Positions 10,389 to 21,500 of a stretch of DNA of 64,000 bases are shown piece after piece. Where the stretch lies: positions 166,241-230,240 of the forward strand of contig NMRB01000063.1 of NCBI GenBank assembly GCA_002633025.1. The letters run 5' to 3'. This DNA is from Notospermus geniculatus (Eukaryota; Nemertea; Pilidiophora; Heteronemertea; Lineidae). The stretch's first letter is position 1. Every line of letters starts with the position of its first letter. A program made the position numbers and the translations under genes. Under the pieces are notes generated by a model. That model ran no database searches. It was given only the letters and a program-made list of their open reading frames with translations, and was not told the origin of the DNA.

Positions 10389-13300
10389 GTAAATGTTGTA
10401 CCTATTTCAGGCTTAAAGCCTGCCGCACACTGGAGCTATCTGCTAAGCAAAAAGTCATTCGAGACCGTTTGCTCAGCAGGTAGCTCGCGTGTGCGCGTAA
10501 TTTCGGTGAGTTTTTTGCCTCGCGAGGCACAAAGCTCGCGTGTGCGCGTATTTTTCGGTGAGCTACAGTACGTTGCACAATTGACCTCCCTTCCGCGGCG
10601 CGCACCACCCGCGTACCAGATGCAGCGTCATTCTCGTACCATCCTCGTATCTTCCTAGGATGTGGCGCGGCGTCATGGAAGGCATGCAGTGGGACTGTGA
10701 AGACGTAACGTCATTCACCCGACGTCACGCAACAGAGACGCGCGACGTACCCGTACCATCCGCGATGAACTGAAGGTTACCTTCCGCGCCACGTCCGAGG
10801 AAGGTACGCGGATTCTGGGAGGTCAATTGTGCAACGTACTGTATCTGCTGAGCAAACGCTCTCGAATGACTTTTTGCTGTGAGCAGATAGCTCCAGTGCG
10901 CGGCAGGCTTAAGGCCGCACGCACACTGCAAGCGAAATGACGAAGTGAAGCGAAGACAGCTTTGCTTTTTCGCCACATGGCTTGGCGAAACTGCCTTCGC
11001 TTCGCTTCGCCATTGCGCTTGCAGTGTGCACGCGGCCTAATACATGGTGGTGACAATTCTGAAGTTGTTCAAGCTCCCGGTTTTCATTTTGAGTAGGCGA
11101 TACTATTATGTTGTTGTCAAGATTTTCGATAATTCGATCTCGTAGCTTCCCTATATAATACTATAAATTATTTCATGGGAACCGTTGTAAGGCCCAATAT
11201 TGGAGACATGATATTGATATTTATGACTGAAATCGATTACACTGTCGCCCATATTACGGTCAGATCGATCCTCTCCATATTTGCATATACCTGTAGACCT
11301 ACTTTTTTCTTGCCAATTCTTTGTGTATAACGTGAACTCCAGGCCCCGTATTCATAAAGCTACTTAAGTCTAAGTATGATACTTACCTTTTGTGTTGAAC
11401 AAAGGATAAGTGTCATACTTAGACTTAAGTAGTTTTATGAATACGGGGCCTGGAAATACTAATCAAAAGTCTGAAAAAATGCTTTTATGCTAAATCGCTT
11501 TACTGGCTACTCATCTTATATTTGTTGCAGCCTTGATTCATGCAATCAAAGGTAAGACAGTGGTGATAGATCAGCTGGGAGTGGTTGACGGCCAGGTTAA
11601 AGCCTGACCTCGTGTATCCTCAGAATTATACGATCCTAATCTTGGCCATGACGCTGGAAACAGGCCATAAAATAGATGATCAGTTGGGTAAAGGTCTGTT
11701 ACGATAATAGGGGGTATCGTACAAATCACAGTGTACACTGTCTTTCTCAGTTCATAAACATTGGCCATTACATGTTCTCCCTATTTGCCCCATAAAACCT
11801 CTCTTTGCGGACACCTCTGCCAGGAGGACACCTCTCTATTAAGGACACCAAAGTTCAACCCCAAACTGGTCACTTCTATTCATTTTGGCCTCTGTCGTCA
11901 GGGCACCTGTCAATTCAGGACATCATCTGACAGTCCCGAAGGTGTCCCTGATAGAGAGGTTCGACTGTAGTTGTTGAGGGCTAAAATAAATTCACTTTCG
12001 AATTTGGGCTTTGTCGAATGTCCAATATGGCCGCCAAGTCATCGACCTGATTTTCAGCCACCTGCTGCTTTAGCCCGCTTTATGAGACTAAACATGTATT
12101 TGTTATCTTTTACAGCTACTTCTGTCCCAACAAAACCCATTGGTTGTAAAAAGACGCCCAAGGGTGCCGACTACATGGGAGGGTTAAGCAAATCAAAATC
12201 AGGCCAAAAGTGTCAGCGCTGGGCGGACCAGTCTCCGAGGAAACACACCTATACGAAGGACGAATATTTCCCGGACAAAACAGTAGCTTCTGCTGGAAAC
12301 TTCTGCCGGAATCCAAAAGGAAAAAATAAACAACCTTGGTGCTTTACGATAACGAAGCATCGGTGGGACTGGTGCGATGTGCCGGATTGCCCGAAAACAG
12401 GTTAGTACCAGTATTCAGATAGCAACGTATGAAGTTTGTTCCCAGCAATCACGCGGTGTCCGGCGTCATTATACCGCATCAGGAACTGTTGGTAACTTCT
12501 TACATACCTATGTATGTACCCCTAGGTCAGATGACCTTACCGGACAGGAAGGTCCTATTCAAATGATCATCAAAGGTACATGTAGGCCTACATATATAAT
12601 ATACATTTAACAGGTTTTTTATTCGACTTACTTCTCAAGGTCACTGAGGTCAAAGTTAAAAATTTGACCGTTTCTTCCACTCTCCGGGACTATTTTTCTT
12701 TTCGTTTATAGAAACTACTACCCCAACAAAACCCATTGGTTGTAAAAAGACGCCCAAGGGTGCCGACTACATGGGAGGGTTAAGCAAATCAACATCGGGC
12801 CAAAAGTGTCAGCGCTGGGCGGACCAGTCTCCGAGGAAACACACCTATACGAAGGACGAATATTTCCCGGACAAAACAGTGGCTATTGCTGGAAACTTCT
12901 GCCGGAATCCAAAAGGAAAAAGTAAACAACCTTGGTGCTTTACGATAACGAAGCATCGGTGGGATTGGTGCGAGGTGCCGGATTGCCCCGAAACAGGTTA
13001 GTAATAGTATTGGTATATCAGCGTTGCCGTTTTATAGAATGAACCGCCATCTGTCGTCGGTGCTCGTTATCAGGCCACGTTTCGAAACCGCTGTAGGCTA
13101 CTATCAATTTCAAACTTCCTTCATATGTACCCCAAGGTCAGATGACCTCGCCACCAGACAGCAAGTTTGGTTAGGGTCTTCCTCCTTTCTTTTCCAAGTG
13201 CAAACTCCGGAACTAATGTCTGCATCCAGAGAATATCAGGGGTTCTTTGCGCTGGCCCCCTTCGTTTGTGTGCGGTGACTAAGGGAGCCATCGCTAAGGA

Positions 13301-16019
13301 CCCCTGGTGTTCTCGGGATGAATGTCTGGGTCATCTCCAGATATTTAACTGGGTACTCTACATTTTTGAATTTCGTACCCTGACAATAACTGACGCATAG
13401 GGCTGAGGAGTAGATAAATCTCCCACTCTGTATGGGATGTTGTTTCTTTATTTCTTTTATAGAAAATACTTCTGCCCCATCAAAATCCACTGGCTGTAAA
13501 AAGACGCCCAAGGGTGCCGACTACATGGGAAGGTTAAGCAAATCAAAATCAGGCCAAAAGTGTCAGCGCTGGGCGGACCAGTCTCCGAGGAAACACACCT
13601 ATACAAAGGACAAATATTTCCCGGACAAAACAGTGGCTTCTGCTGGAAACTTCTGCCGGAATCCAAATGGAAAAAGTAAACAACCTTGGTGCTTTACGAT
13701 AACGAAGCATCGGTGGGACTGGTGCGATGTGCCGGATTGCCCCAAAACAGGTACATGTAATTAAAGGCATGCAAACCACCAATTTTACTTCTCGCTTAAA
13801 CCCATGTAGGCCTAAATCTTGTTGTCTTGTCCATTGCTCCACGACATTAAACCAGCGGGACTGTCCTCTAAACTAGCGGGTCCGTCTCTCAAATTGCTGT
13901 CATGTGGGTCAATTTAACTCCCAAATTTCGAGGACTATAGAACTTTCCGACAAGGATGGCGGTGTAACAGTAGGCCTATTAAGCTTCTGACGTCATGACG
14001 TCAGAAGCTTAGGCCTACCATTCAATGGTCACTGGCACGCTAAACTGGTCAAGAGTGGGCCATGGGGACAGAACTTTAGGTAAAATAACTGTCGGAGAGG
14101 ATGCGTTTGGTACTGGACAATGAATGGACATACATGTACATGACATACGACGTCATGTGGGAGAACTACATGTAGTAGGCCACCATATTTGTTTGAAAGG
14201 TTTATATATACACGTTTCACTGTGATGCAAAGGTACTGTAGGCCTACATCCACCTTGCCAATATATTTCTGCCTGTTTCTTCCAGATAAGCCTGACGTCG
14301 GTAAGTGTATGTTGCAGACTGTGAGTAGGCCCTAAAGATGTACTAAATTCTATCGATACTTCATACAAATTCATGACTTTTGTGGAGTAGTACAGTACAT
14401 GTATGTTTACTGTTTACTTCTTTTGTACTGTACAGTGTAGGCTACGTCCGCTTTGCCAATACCTGCTTCTTCCAGATAAGCCTGACGTCGGTAAGTGTAG
14501 ATACTGTTTATTTTCATTTCTTCTTTTGTTGGCCTACTGTACAATGTACATGTACATGTATACGTCCGCTTTGCCAATACATTTGTGTCGTTTTCTTCCA
14601 GATAAGCCTGACGTCGGTAAGGTTGCAGACTGTGAGTATGCACGTAGATGTACTAAATTGTAAAGTAGTATGTTTACTTGTAGTGTGTACATGTATTTTC
14701 ATTTCACAGTGTCTTGTCGTTTTTTCTCTTTATATCACTGCGCGCTGACTCTCGACTTGAATAAGTGTCATAGGCCTACATTGTTTAGGTTTACCTTGCA
14801 TGCGAACGCGCCGACTCTCGACTCACAAAGATGCCGCGCACATTTCTTCTTGTTTTCGCTTGAAACTCTTCTCAGCTGTTTGCCCCTATCAAAGTATTAA
14901 CACCATCTTGATTATTTTGTACAGGGCGATTCTAATTCAGGGTTACAGTATTTCTTCTCTACTGTCAATTTCAGTAGCACTTACATGTAATATTACATGT
15001 ACCTTATTGTCTCTTTGAATTGAATGCAATATATTATTAGACATGTGTCGATATCGATACACGATGCGCAGCGTTGTTGGTTAGCAAGCGCATAGCCGGG
15101 AGACAAAATTGTAGGAGGTGAATTTTCACTGGTAAGTACGTAATCGGGCTCTTCCCAGGTAAAGATTATTTTAGAATTCTACATATTAATACTTATGTGC
15201 ATTCTATGGATTTTCAGGGTGTAACCACTGACCAAAGGTGTACCCTCCATGAGTATTACATGTACAGTTACATATTTTGTATTTTGTTGTACATTATCAT
15301 CGGATATCATAAAATCACCGGAAGGTAAGGCAGGTGCACGTTTGTCCCTTTATAGGTCCGCTAGTTTTAAAAACAATATATTTTGCACATAGGCCTACTG
15401 TAATCCTATTTTCATTGCAATGGCAGTGTGTAGCGTATACCTTTGATGTTACAGTATTCTGAAGTACAAGTAAGTATCAGGCGCTGATCCAGAGGGGGCG
15501 CCCCCGGGCGCTCGCCTCCCCTATTGGCCAACAAATACGTAAAATCGACCATGATATTCTGGAATTTGCCGGGAATTTCAATGTTCCTAGCACAGGGCGC
15601 CTCCTCTTTTCCCAAATCCTGGATCCGCCCCTGAGTGTAAATATTTTTTTCACTTCTGGAAATATTTTCTTCGCCTTTCTATCTTTCTGAAAATCGCCTC
15701 TTACTACTTCCCAGGTTAGGGTCGCGGACGACGGCATCCATCAGCACGAAATCTGAGGGTGAACCACTGACCTGTTCCAAGATGTAGTGCCAAAGATGAC
15801 GTACATGTACGTATACTTTTGTCTTTATCGTTTGCCTTGTTGTTCGATGTGTACACATAAGCTACTTATTATTTACAATTTTTTATCTTTATCCGATCAG
15901 TTTACTACTGCTGGAATCACGGATTCCAACCAACCCCCCGCTGGACAAGAGACGATCTAGAATCTACAACAACGAAGCAGAACATTGACCTTCATCGACC
16001 ATGTAACAGAAGAGGGTAG
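10355..16019 (+). CDS. Gene A: secreted three-kringle protein without protease domain
   Basis: Exons: 10355-10388, 11531-11551, 12116-12400, 12712-12996, 13463-13750, 14286-14300, 14476-14490, 14602-14616 (or -14631), 15901-16019. All internal junctions are phase 1. The model gives about 358 residues: an 11-residue start (MRFWWIFGFAI) continued by ALIHAIK as a signal peptide, three kringles of about 95 residues each, three DKPDV linkers and a 39-residue tail with two cysteines, ending at TAG 16017-16019. Kringles bind protein or lysine ligands in plasminogen-family proteins. No trypsin-like domain follows here, so an adhesive or ligand-binding secreted role is likelier than proteolysis (inference). 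AATAAA lies at 16345. It is the tandem paralogue of gene B but has no PAN exon between exon 2 and kringle 1. The start was chosen by the hydrophobic leader, matched in gene B. Confidence 0.7.
10410..10914. mobile_element. Fold-back element in gene A intron 1
   Basis: The ends pair as GGCTTAAAGCCTGCCGCAC / complement at 10895-10914, with arms also matching over the CAATTGTGCAACGTACTGTA region (about 10566-10590 and 10823-10845). Several CTCGCGTGTGCGCGTA words repeat within it. Confidence 0.6.
10911..11040. mobile_element. Fold-back element, GGCCGCxxGCACACTGCAAGC ends
   Basis: The palindrome runs from AAGGCCGCACGCACACTGCA to its complement ending at 11040. It abuts the previous fold-back element. 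Non-coding. Confidence 0.65.
11339..11453. mobile_element. MITE, TATTCATAAAxCTACTTAAG family, copy 1
   Basis: A 115-bp near-perfect palindrome starting CCAGGCCCCGTATTCATAAA. Other copies are at 41353-41461 and, interrupted, at 51566-51889. Confidence 0.75.
11531..11551 (+). CDS. Gene A exon 2: 21-nt exon completing the leader
   Basis: TTTGTTGCAG|CC...AAAG|GTAAGA; 21 nt, phase 1-1, encoding ALIHAIK(G). The identical-length paralogue at 19891-19911 encodes ALIHANE(G). It completes the hydrophobic leader. Confidence 0.7.
11791..11970. mobile_element. pogo/Tigger-type MITE
   Basis: The right end, read in reverse, starts CTACAGTCGAACCTCTCT; the left end is a diverged complement (AAAACCTCTCTTTGCGGACA). 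Internal GGACACC words are typical of pogo/Tigger-derived non-autonomous elements. A related half-copy is at 28886-28975. It occupies the intron where gene B has PAN exons. Confidence 0.55.
12116..12400 (+). CDS. Gene A kringle 1
   Basis: 285 nt, 95 codons, phase 1-1. Acceptor TTTTACAG, donor G|GTTAGT. A threonine/proline linker (TSVPTKPIG) is followed by a kringle with six cysteines in canonical order: GC, QKC, NFC, PWC, DWC, PDC. Family motifs present are DYMGGLS, GQKCQRW, FCRNP, PWCFT and RWDWCDVPDC. In lysine-binding kringles the segment before PWC carries an acidic D-x-D. Here it reads NPKGKNKQ, basic instead, so classical lysine binding is unlikely (inference). Confidence 0.85.
12712..12996 (+). 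CDS. Gene A kringle 2
   Basis: 285 nt, 95 codons, phase 1-1. Acceptor GTTTATAG, donor CAG|GTTAGT. Linker (E)TTTPTKPIG, then the six-Cys kringle. It differs from kringle 1 by only a handful of residues (for example SKSTSG, AIAGN, WCEVPDCPE). The near identity suggests recent duplication or gene conversion. Confidence 0.85.
13463..13750 (+). CDS. Gene A kringle 3
   Basis: 288 nt, 96 codons, phase 1-1. Acceptor TTTTATAG, donor CAG|GTACAT. Linker (E)NTSAPSKSTG, then the six-Cys kringle with MGRLSKS and KDKYFPDK variants. NTS forms an N-glycosylation sequon in the linker. Confidence 0.85.
13981..14010. repeat. Perfect 30-bp palindrome
   Basis: AAGCTTCTGACGTCA followed by its exact complement. 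The paralogous place in the gene B block (about 27328-27341) keeps only half. Confidence 0.85.
14286..14300 (+). CDS. Gene A microexon, DKPDV copy 1
   Basis: TTCTTCCAG|ATAAGCCTGACGTCG|GTAAGT. 15 nt, phase 1-1; after a preceding G it encodes DKPDV. It matches the beginning of the kringle exon at 24311 (DKPTS), suggesting the linker is derived from a kringle exon. Confidence 0.55.
14476..14490 (+). CDS. Gene A microexon, DKPDV copy 2
   Basis: The same 15 nt with the same acceptor tract and donor as at 14286, including flanking intron words (CGCTTTGCCAATAC upstream). Part of a local triplication. Confidence 0.55.
14602..14616 (+). CDS. Gene A microexon, DKPDV copy 3 (15 or 30 nt)
   Basis: The same 15 nt. 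A second in-frame donor 15 nt further (ACT|GTGAGT at 14632) would give a 30-nt exon encoding DKPDVGKVAD, also phase 1-1. The paralogue at 27791 keeps both donors, so alternative donor use is plausible. Confidence 0.5.
15477..15634. mobile_element. GGATCC-ended fold-back element
   Basis: Ends TCAGGCGCTGATCCAG...CTGGATCCGCCCCTGA. Relatives at 21934, 54681 and 55018. The paralogous position in the gene B block (about 28675-28695) lacks it, so it arrived after the duplication. Confidence 0.7.
15901..16019 (+). CDS. Gene A terminal exon: conserved Cys-containing tail
   Basis: Acceptor TTTATCCGATCAG. Entered in phase 1 it reads YYCWNHGFQPTPRW, then STTTKQNIDLHRPCNRRG, and stops at TAG 16017-16019. 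The gene B counterpart has the same length, both cysteines and a stop at the same codon; the two indels between them are three bases each. Other entry frames stop early in gene A. The tail matches no domain I know. Confidence 0.6.
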
Positions 16020-16344
16020 CCTACTGAAGCCCGGGTACTGAAGGTGGAGTGAGGAATGACATGGCGTCCAAGTCCAAACATTGACTTCACCTTGAGCCGG
16101 CGAACCAATTTTTTGGGCTTCCATTAGGGCCTAGTGAGATTGTAGCGCAGTCTTCTTGAATTTGTAATACATGTACATTCTCGATTTCTTCTGTACCCTT
16201 CGTTGACAATACAATGTATATACATGTACAATGCCTGAAATGAATGTTAATTCTGCATGAATTAGTTTCCGTAATTAATCNCGTAATTAATCGCCTGTCT
16301 AGTCCCCCCCCCCCCGAAAGAAGGCCTACTGAGAGTTAAAATGG

Positions 16345-16350
16345 AATAAA
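16345..16350 (+). terminator. Poly(A) signal AATAAA of gene A
   Basis: AATAAA about 330 nt after the gene A stop. The homologous site follows gene B at 29548-29553. Confidence 0.55.
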
Positions 16351-17019
16351 ACGATGGTTTCTCTCAGTTTACAGTTCTAGTTTTCCCAGCGTTCGAACGG
16401 GTCCTAAGTATTGAAATCTGCGATGCCCTAGTTATCATCTCGTTACAAAATTCAAAATGGCAGCTATCTTGCGCCCTGTGGTTACTGACACGACTCTATC
16501 TACCCACTCTCGTAGCACGGGTAGCACGGGCTCTATATTTCTGTGGTGGTGTCTCCCCAGGCGTGGATCTAGTCTGTCCATGGCCTTGAATGCCAGAAAT
16601 AATTTTTTGAATTTCACCCGTTCGCAATATTTTCACGCTGCATGAATATCACACCAAAATCAATTGAATTCAGCTGCCAGTATTAACAAATTATTCAGGC
16701 AGCTTCAATGGGACAAGAACCACTACGATGGATACTCTTTAATTGGATAAAGTGGTGATTATCGACAGGTGAGAGAGTGCCCCATCATGCCCATGGTTCT
16801 GCCTATGCCAACATAACATAGTCTTCCATTCGATTCTCTCCAGGACGTACGGTAGGTTTTTCGCTTTGACAGCAAATGGTGGAATATCGAATTCTGTTTG
16901 TTACCGGTGTAACGGATAACTTTGATTCATTTGTTTCGGTCCTGCTGTGAAAGAGTGAATCAAGATTGCCCTGGAGTCGGGAACAAGACAAAGGTTTCAC
17001 GAACTCGTAATCATTTCAG

Positions 17020-17810
17020 GGACCTGTTCCATAAAGCGACTTTAAGGGCAAGCCAACGTTTTGAATTTTTGGAGCATTGGAAATAAAACATGTCAAAATA
17101 CCATAAAAGTATATGACGAAAATGAAGGCACCTGCAGGGTCTATCAGTCGAAAGAAATTGAATGAGACGGGTCTTAGAATGCACTAATTACATGTAGCTA
17201 ATAAGCTGAAACAAAAGGGGGACTAGTTGTCGGAACACTTTCCCAAGAAATGATACATTTTGAAGGTCAAACACCTTGCTTATCATAAAGTTCGAGGTTT
17301 TTTCTTCCCAGTCCACCCCTTTGGTAGCAATATTTTCAACAGATATAGAGTACTCCACAAGGAAATTCCAAGAATGGTGCCAATTAGTCCAAAACAGGCC
17401 GGCCATGTTGGATCTGGATTTTACTTCCTGGTTCTCTTCTAGTACTGAGCATGTATGGTGTCTATATGAAGTGCTGGTCAAGTTACACTTGCCACCCCAG
17501 GTTCTATGGGTTTGTGACATTGCTGCCACTCCCTGAATGTGTCACTTACATGCTTCTTCTCTGAGAAAATTGTACCTGTTTTTCATGTTTGGTGAATGTC
17601 TTCGTTATTGATTATGTAATGTGATTAAACTGTAATTCTTGGAACTTTGCTCATTTTCTCTTTCTATAAAGCACAGTGATCACATTGAACCATAAAAACA
17701 GTCAACTGGAGGTGTCTTTATTGCTTTTCTCATATCGGCCTGGATCCAAACAATATGAAAATGTAAAACAACGGCCTGCCCTTAAGCTACGTCACTTTAT
17801 GAAACAGGCC
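17020..17810. mobile_element. 791-bp DNA transposon insertion upstream of gene B
   Basis: The ends pair as GGACCTGTTCCATAAAG / CTTTATGAAACAGGCC. TCAG flanks both sides (17016-17019, 17811-17814). The unit 1 paralogue reads straight through CATTTCAGGTTAGG at about 10105, a clean empty site. No intact transposase was seen. Confidence 0.75.
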
Positions 17811-18080
17811 TCAGGTTAGGAGACGACAGTGGTCACTGATAAACTGTTCTACATGTACATGTAGTAGTCCTCGTCTAAGGGGCTAATTCCCCTGCAACAG
17901 CTAGGGGGAATTATGGCTGCAACTTAATTGGCGATACACACAAGAGTATTCTATATCTATATCATATTACATGTAATTTGTTTAAAACTGTTTCCAAAGA
18001 ATGCAGGAAGCACTCACGCGTATTGGAACACTGAAAAACCTTAGCTGTATCTAAAAAATTAGGCTGCCGCGCGAGGGAAT

Positions 18081-18409
18081 TAGGCCTGCTTTCCATAGAG
18101 GCCTTGCAAATGACGTGCTGGGGGGCACATACTGCAGAGGCGCAGCGAAATGTCCCAATGACGTTACGTCAAACACTGGCGTCGCGCACTTCACGCAGGC
18201 CACGTCACGGTCAGCTCACACCTCTGCCCACTTGCCCCTCAGCATGGCCGCCAGGATGACGTCATTGCAAGGCCTCTATTGGCGCGTTTCCGTGCGCGGA
18301 AATGCTCGGAAGCATTGTTTGTTTCCGCTTCGTTGGTCACCGCGCGGAAAAATACAATGCCTTCGAGCGTGTTCTCGCACGGAAACGCTCCAATGGAAAG
18401 CAGGTCTTA
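18081..18409. mobile_element. Nested fold-back element just upstream of gene B
   Basis: Outer arms TAGGCCTGCTTTCCAT / ATGGAAAGCAGGTCTTA, with an inner inverted pair GAGGCCTTGCAAATGACG / TGACGTCATTGCAAGGCC. It is CpG-rich and ends about 65 bp before the gene B start codon, so it may supply promoter sequence. Confidence 0.65.
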
Positions 18410-18475
18410 AAGCAAGGGGCGGTTCTGCCATTGGAGAGAGAGAGAGCACGAAGTTTTTGTCATTATTTTGCAGAG

Positions 18476-18509
18476 ATGAGGATCTTGTGGATTTTCGGCT
18501 TTACAATCG
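18476..18509 (+). CDS. Gene B exon 1: signal-peptide start
   Basis: ATG at 18476 encodes MRILWIFGFTI; donor CG|GTAAGG in phase 1. Paralogue of gene A exon 1. Confidence 0.72.
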
Positions 18510-21500
18510 GTAAGGAAATTAGCGTGTTATTCTGGAACTGTTTTACTAAAAAACCTCCTTCCTACTTCTATCCTTCCCAAATGAGATCACAGTTGCTCTG
18601 TCCTCCAACCAATGCTAAAAGACGCATACTGGTATCCCAAGGTCCTTATCAACGGGAACAGTAGCCGTTCTCTACACATGCATGTACGGTGTACATGTAG
18701 GGCCTACGTACTACGTTCATGTACACTTACTCTTAGATTTCACCGCTCAGTGTTGAAGCTCATTCCCAGCCTGATAGGTTTCAAAAGTTAGCCTAAGTTG
18801 CTGTGTTGATGTCTGTAATCCACTGACCTGGATTTACAATAGGATTTTTACTGGCATGACTCTCCCACGTATAATGCACGGAGGTGACTTTTTATGAGCA
18901 CCGCGGAGATATTGATTATCGCTAGAAGGATTGAGGATTTTATCGATTTGGGCACGATTCGCAGGAAACCGCTGCGTGCAATCGCCTGATTTTTCACCAA
19001 TTGCTCAGTGTATTGTCTGACCAGGTCTGAAAGAATGGATTTTTTCAACCGATCGATTTTGACGGTGTTTTGTGTGATTTTGTGGCGAAGTTTGCCGATA
19101 TTTTGACTGGACTGCATGCAGTGCACAGACTATGCATAATATTATGCTGCCATGCTTCCCCGTAGGCCTACTTGGAGGCGCTGTATGGCCTCCTTGCTGG
19201 TAGAGTGTAAGCTCCGGAAATGCCCGAGCCCCTCAATACAGGCGCACCTAGGTGTTCCGACACATGGTTTGCCAAGTTTCATTTCGAATGCAGCAGTAGT
19301 ACGGTGGGATTGCAAATCGTCGATCAAAAAACGGGTGATTTTGCATTTCTCTTCCAGAATTCTTTTCGGTCCATTCATTTAACAAATGAGCGCGAATTTC
19401 TAGCATCGCATATTTACATAATGATCAGCTTATCCATTAGGCTATCTACGGGATGTTGTCAAACCTTGTTTCCATTCAACGACATCGCCTATATTTGAAG
19501 ACTGCACTCTACTACCCATCAAATAACATCCAAAGATTCTTATGGCCCACGGCAGATGTACATGTACCTGCCCGCAGTGCTCATCAAATTGCCACAGAGA
19601 ATTTGTCAGCTGTCCAGTTTCCTGCCTAATACCAGTGTGTCTGGGCTCCAGGGCCCAGTTGCATAAAAGCATAGGCGTACATGTAGTATCATTCTCTATC
19701 TCCTTGTTGGCTTCTAACTTAATATGCGTTTGTATACGAAGTTAAGAAGCCAACTAGGAGATAGAAGGATACTATACGCCTAGTATGCTTTTGTGCAACC
19801 GGGCCCAGAAATACAATTACCGAGTCTTGAATCGTAGCAACTGGTGTAAAAGGGTAAATCAATATACTGCTCATCTTATATTTGTTGCAGCCTTGATACA
19901 TGCAAACGAAGGTAAGACACTGGTGATAGATCCTAGTGCATGCAGGTTACCTCGTGTGTCCTCACAATTAGGCCTACACAATCCTAAACTTGACCATGAA
20001 AGAAGACATGTAAAAATCACAGGGCCGAATTCAAAAAGGGTGTTTAAGACTATTACTTCGTCAAATGCATGGTCGAAGTGTGTGCATTTAGTGAAGTTAC
20101 ACGCGTCTAAGTCTTAATCGCGCGATGATCACCCTTTTTGAATACGGCCCATAATGTTTTATTCCCATCTTACTTACGATATACATGTAGTCTACATGTA
20201 TATGAATGATGCAAACTATACACCGACCCTCGGTATGCAGTACCGTAGATCCATGTAACGGGTATGTGTCTCCTGTCATCTTTTCAGAACCATGCAAAGC
20301 AGGTATGTACCTCTTTCATCCTGATTTGGCTTTCACCATATCAATTTTTCACATACATGTACCTCATTTTGCTGATAACAAGTGGCCAGTGCAACTGTGC
20401 CCGGCAACTGTATACAAAATTATGGAAGGAAGTTCATGATCTAAGCAGTCGACCAGTCAAAAGTAACTAATCGTGTGTCATAAAATTCTGCTTTATTTAG
20501 ACTCGTATAAGGTGCGGTACCGGATACTTATTCAGTAATCCTGTTATGTTCCACCAGACCTTCATCCGCTTCCATACGATGGTATTAATATCTCCGAGCT
20601 TGGAAAGGTGGTTTTCGAAGGTGGTGGTAAAAAATGGCCGATCCTGTACAGAAATTGGGGCTTTAGCATTGTGTTTCCTTTTTTAGGCTATCGATGGAAG
20701 AAAATTGCGAACAAAATTGGAGTGGATAAACGTGGCAAAATACTGAAAGGAAATATCAAGAACCTTTCATTCTGTCAAGACGGCTGTTGGATGGAAAAAT
20801 GCAAGTCTATTGACTGGTTCTCAAACGAAAAAAAATGTGTCACCTACCCTGATGCCAATGTAAAGCTGTCGGCCACAGATCCCAAGTTTAAAATGGACCA
20901 CTACATTCTAGGTGATTGTCTTGCATCTTATTTCAACACCCGCAAAATAGTTGGTAAATGCAGGACCAGATGAACTATACCAGAATTTCCTTCCCTTCTG
21001 ATTCCCTTCATACTAACACGCCAACTGCCACGCATACATACATGATTTATATAGACCCCAATTATTGTCCTGAACGGTTTTTGTCGAACACTATGTATAC
21101 GGAAATCTCATCCAGTGAGATCATCTCTTCGACCATCTGTGAGGTGAAATCTGTGCGTGAACTTCATTCCTGTCATTCCTCGCAGACAAGGTGGCATGAA
21201 TTTATGTGTATGCCTATGCTGCCAGCCAGCTTAAGGATGGATAAAGCCTAGGTCACAAATCCACCGGGCCCCGTACGATTTTCCCCACCCAGCGGCTCCC
21301 AGTGGATTTTAGAGACTGAAACACGGATCTACATGATCTAAGATGAATTATGCCGAAATCGTCTGAATGGATAAGTGGAAATTAGACTGGATCAAATTGG
21401 GCACCGAAGAAATTGGCCAAAATGTCTGTTTTTACTCGCCGTACGGGCCCCGGAGTGGATATGTGACCTAGGATTTACTACAAATCATTGACATTTAAAC

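Larger units (their letters stand above)
9760..16350 (+). repeat. Tandem segmental duplication, unit 1 (gene A block)
   Basis: This block and 16656-29560 share the upstream region, the signal-peptide exon, the second exon, kringle exons, microexons, tail exon and 3' flank in the same order. Homology starts near the CAATTGAATTCAGCTG word at about 9763/16661. The second unit is longer because it carries PAN exons, an extra kringle and several insertions. Confidence 0.8.

Noticed and set aside
12116-12316. Open frames opposite each kringle exon, repeated at all seven kringles
   Set aside because: They recur only because the kringle exons are near-identical; the plus-strand frame has the six-Cys domain and correct splice phases.
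14631-14634. Three-base exon 'ACT' between TTGCAG and GTGAGT
   Set aside because: More simply explained as an alternative downstream donor giving a 30-nt DKPDV exon; a 3-nt exon is not needed.
18115-18513. 132-codon open frame over the gene B leader
   Set aside because: It runs through a fold-back element in a different frame from the leader and has no domain; the leader exon is supported by its gene A paralogue instead.
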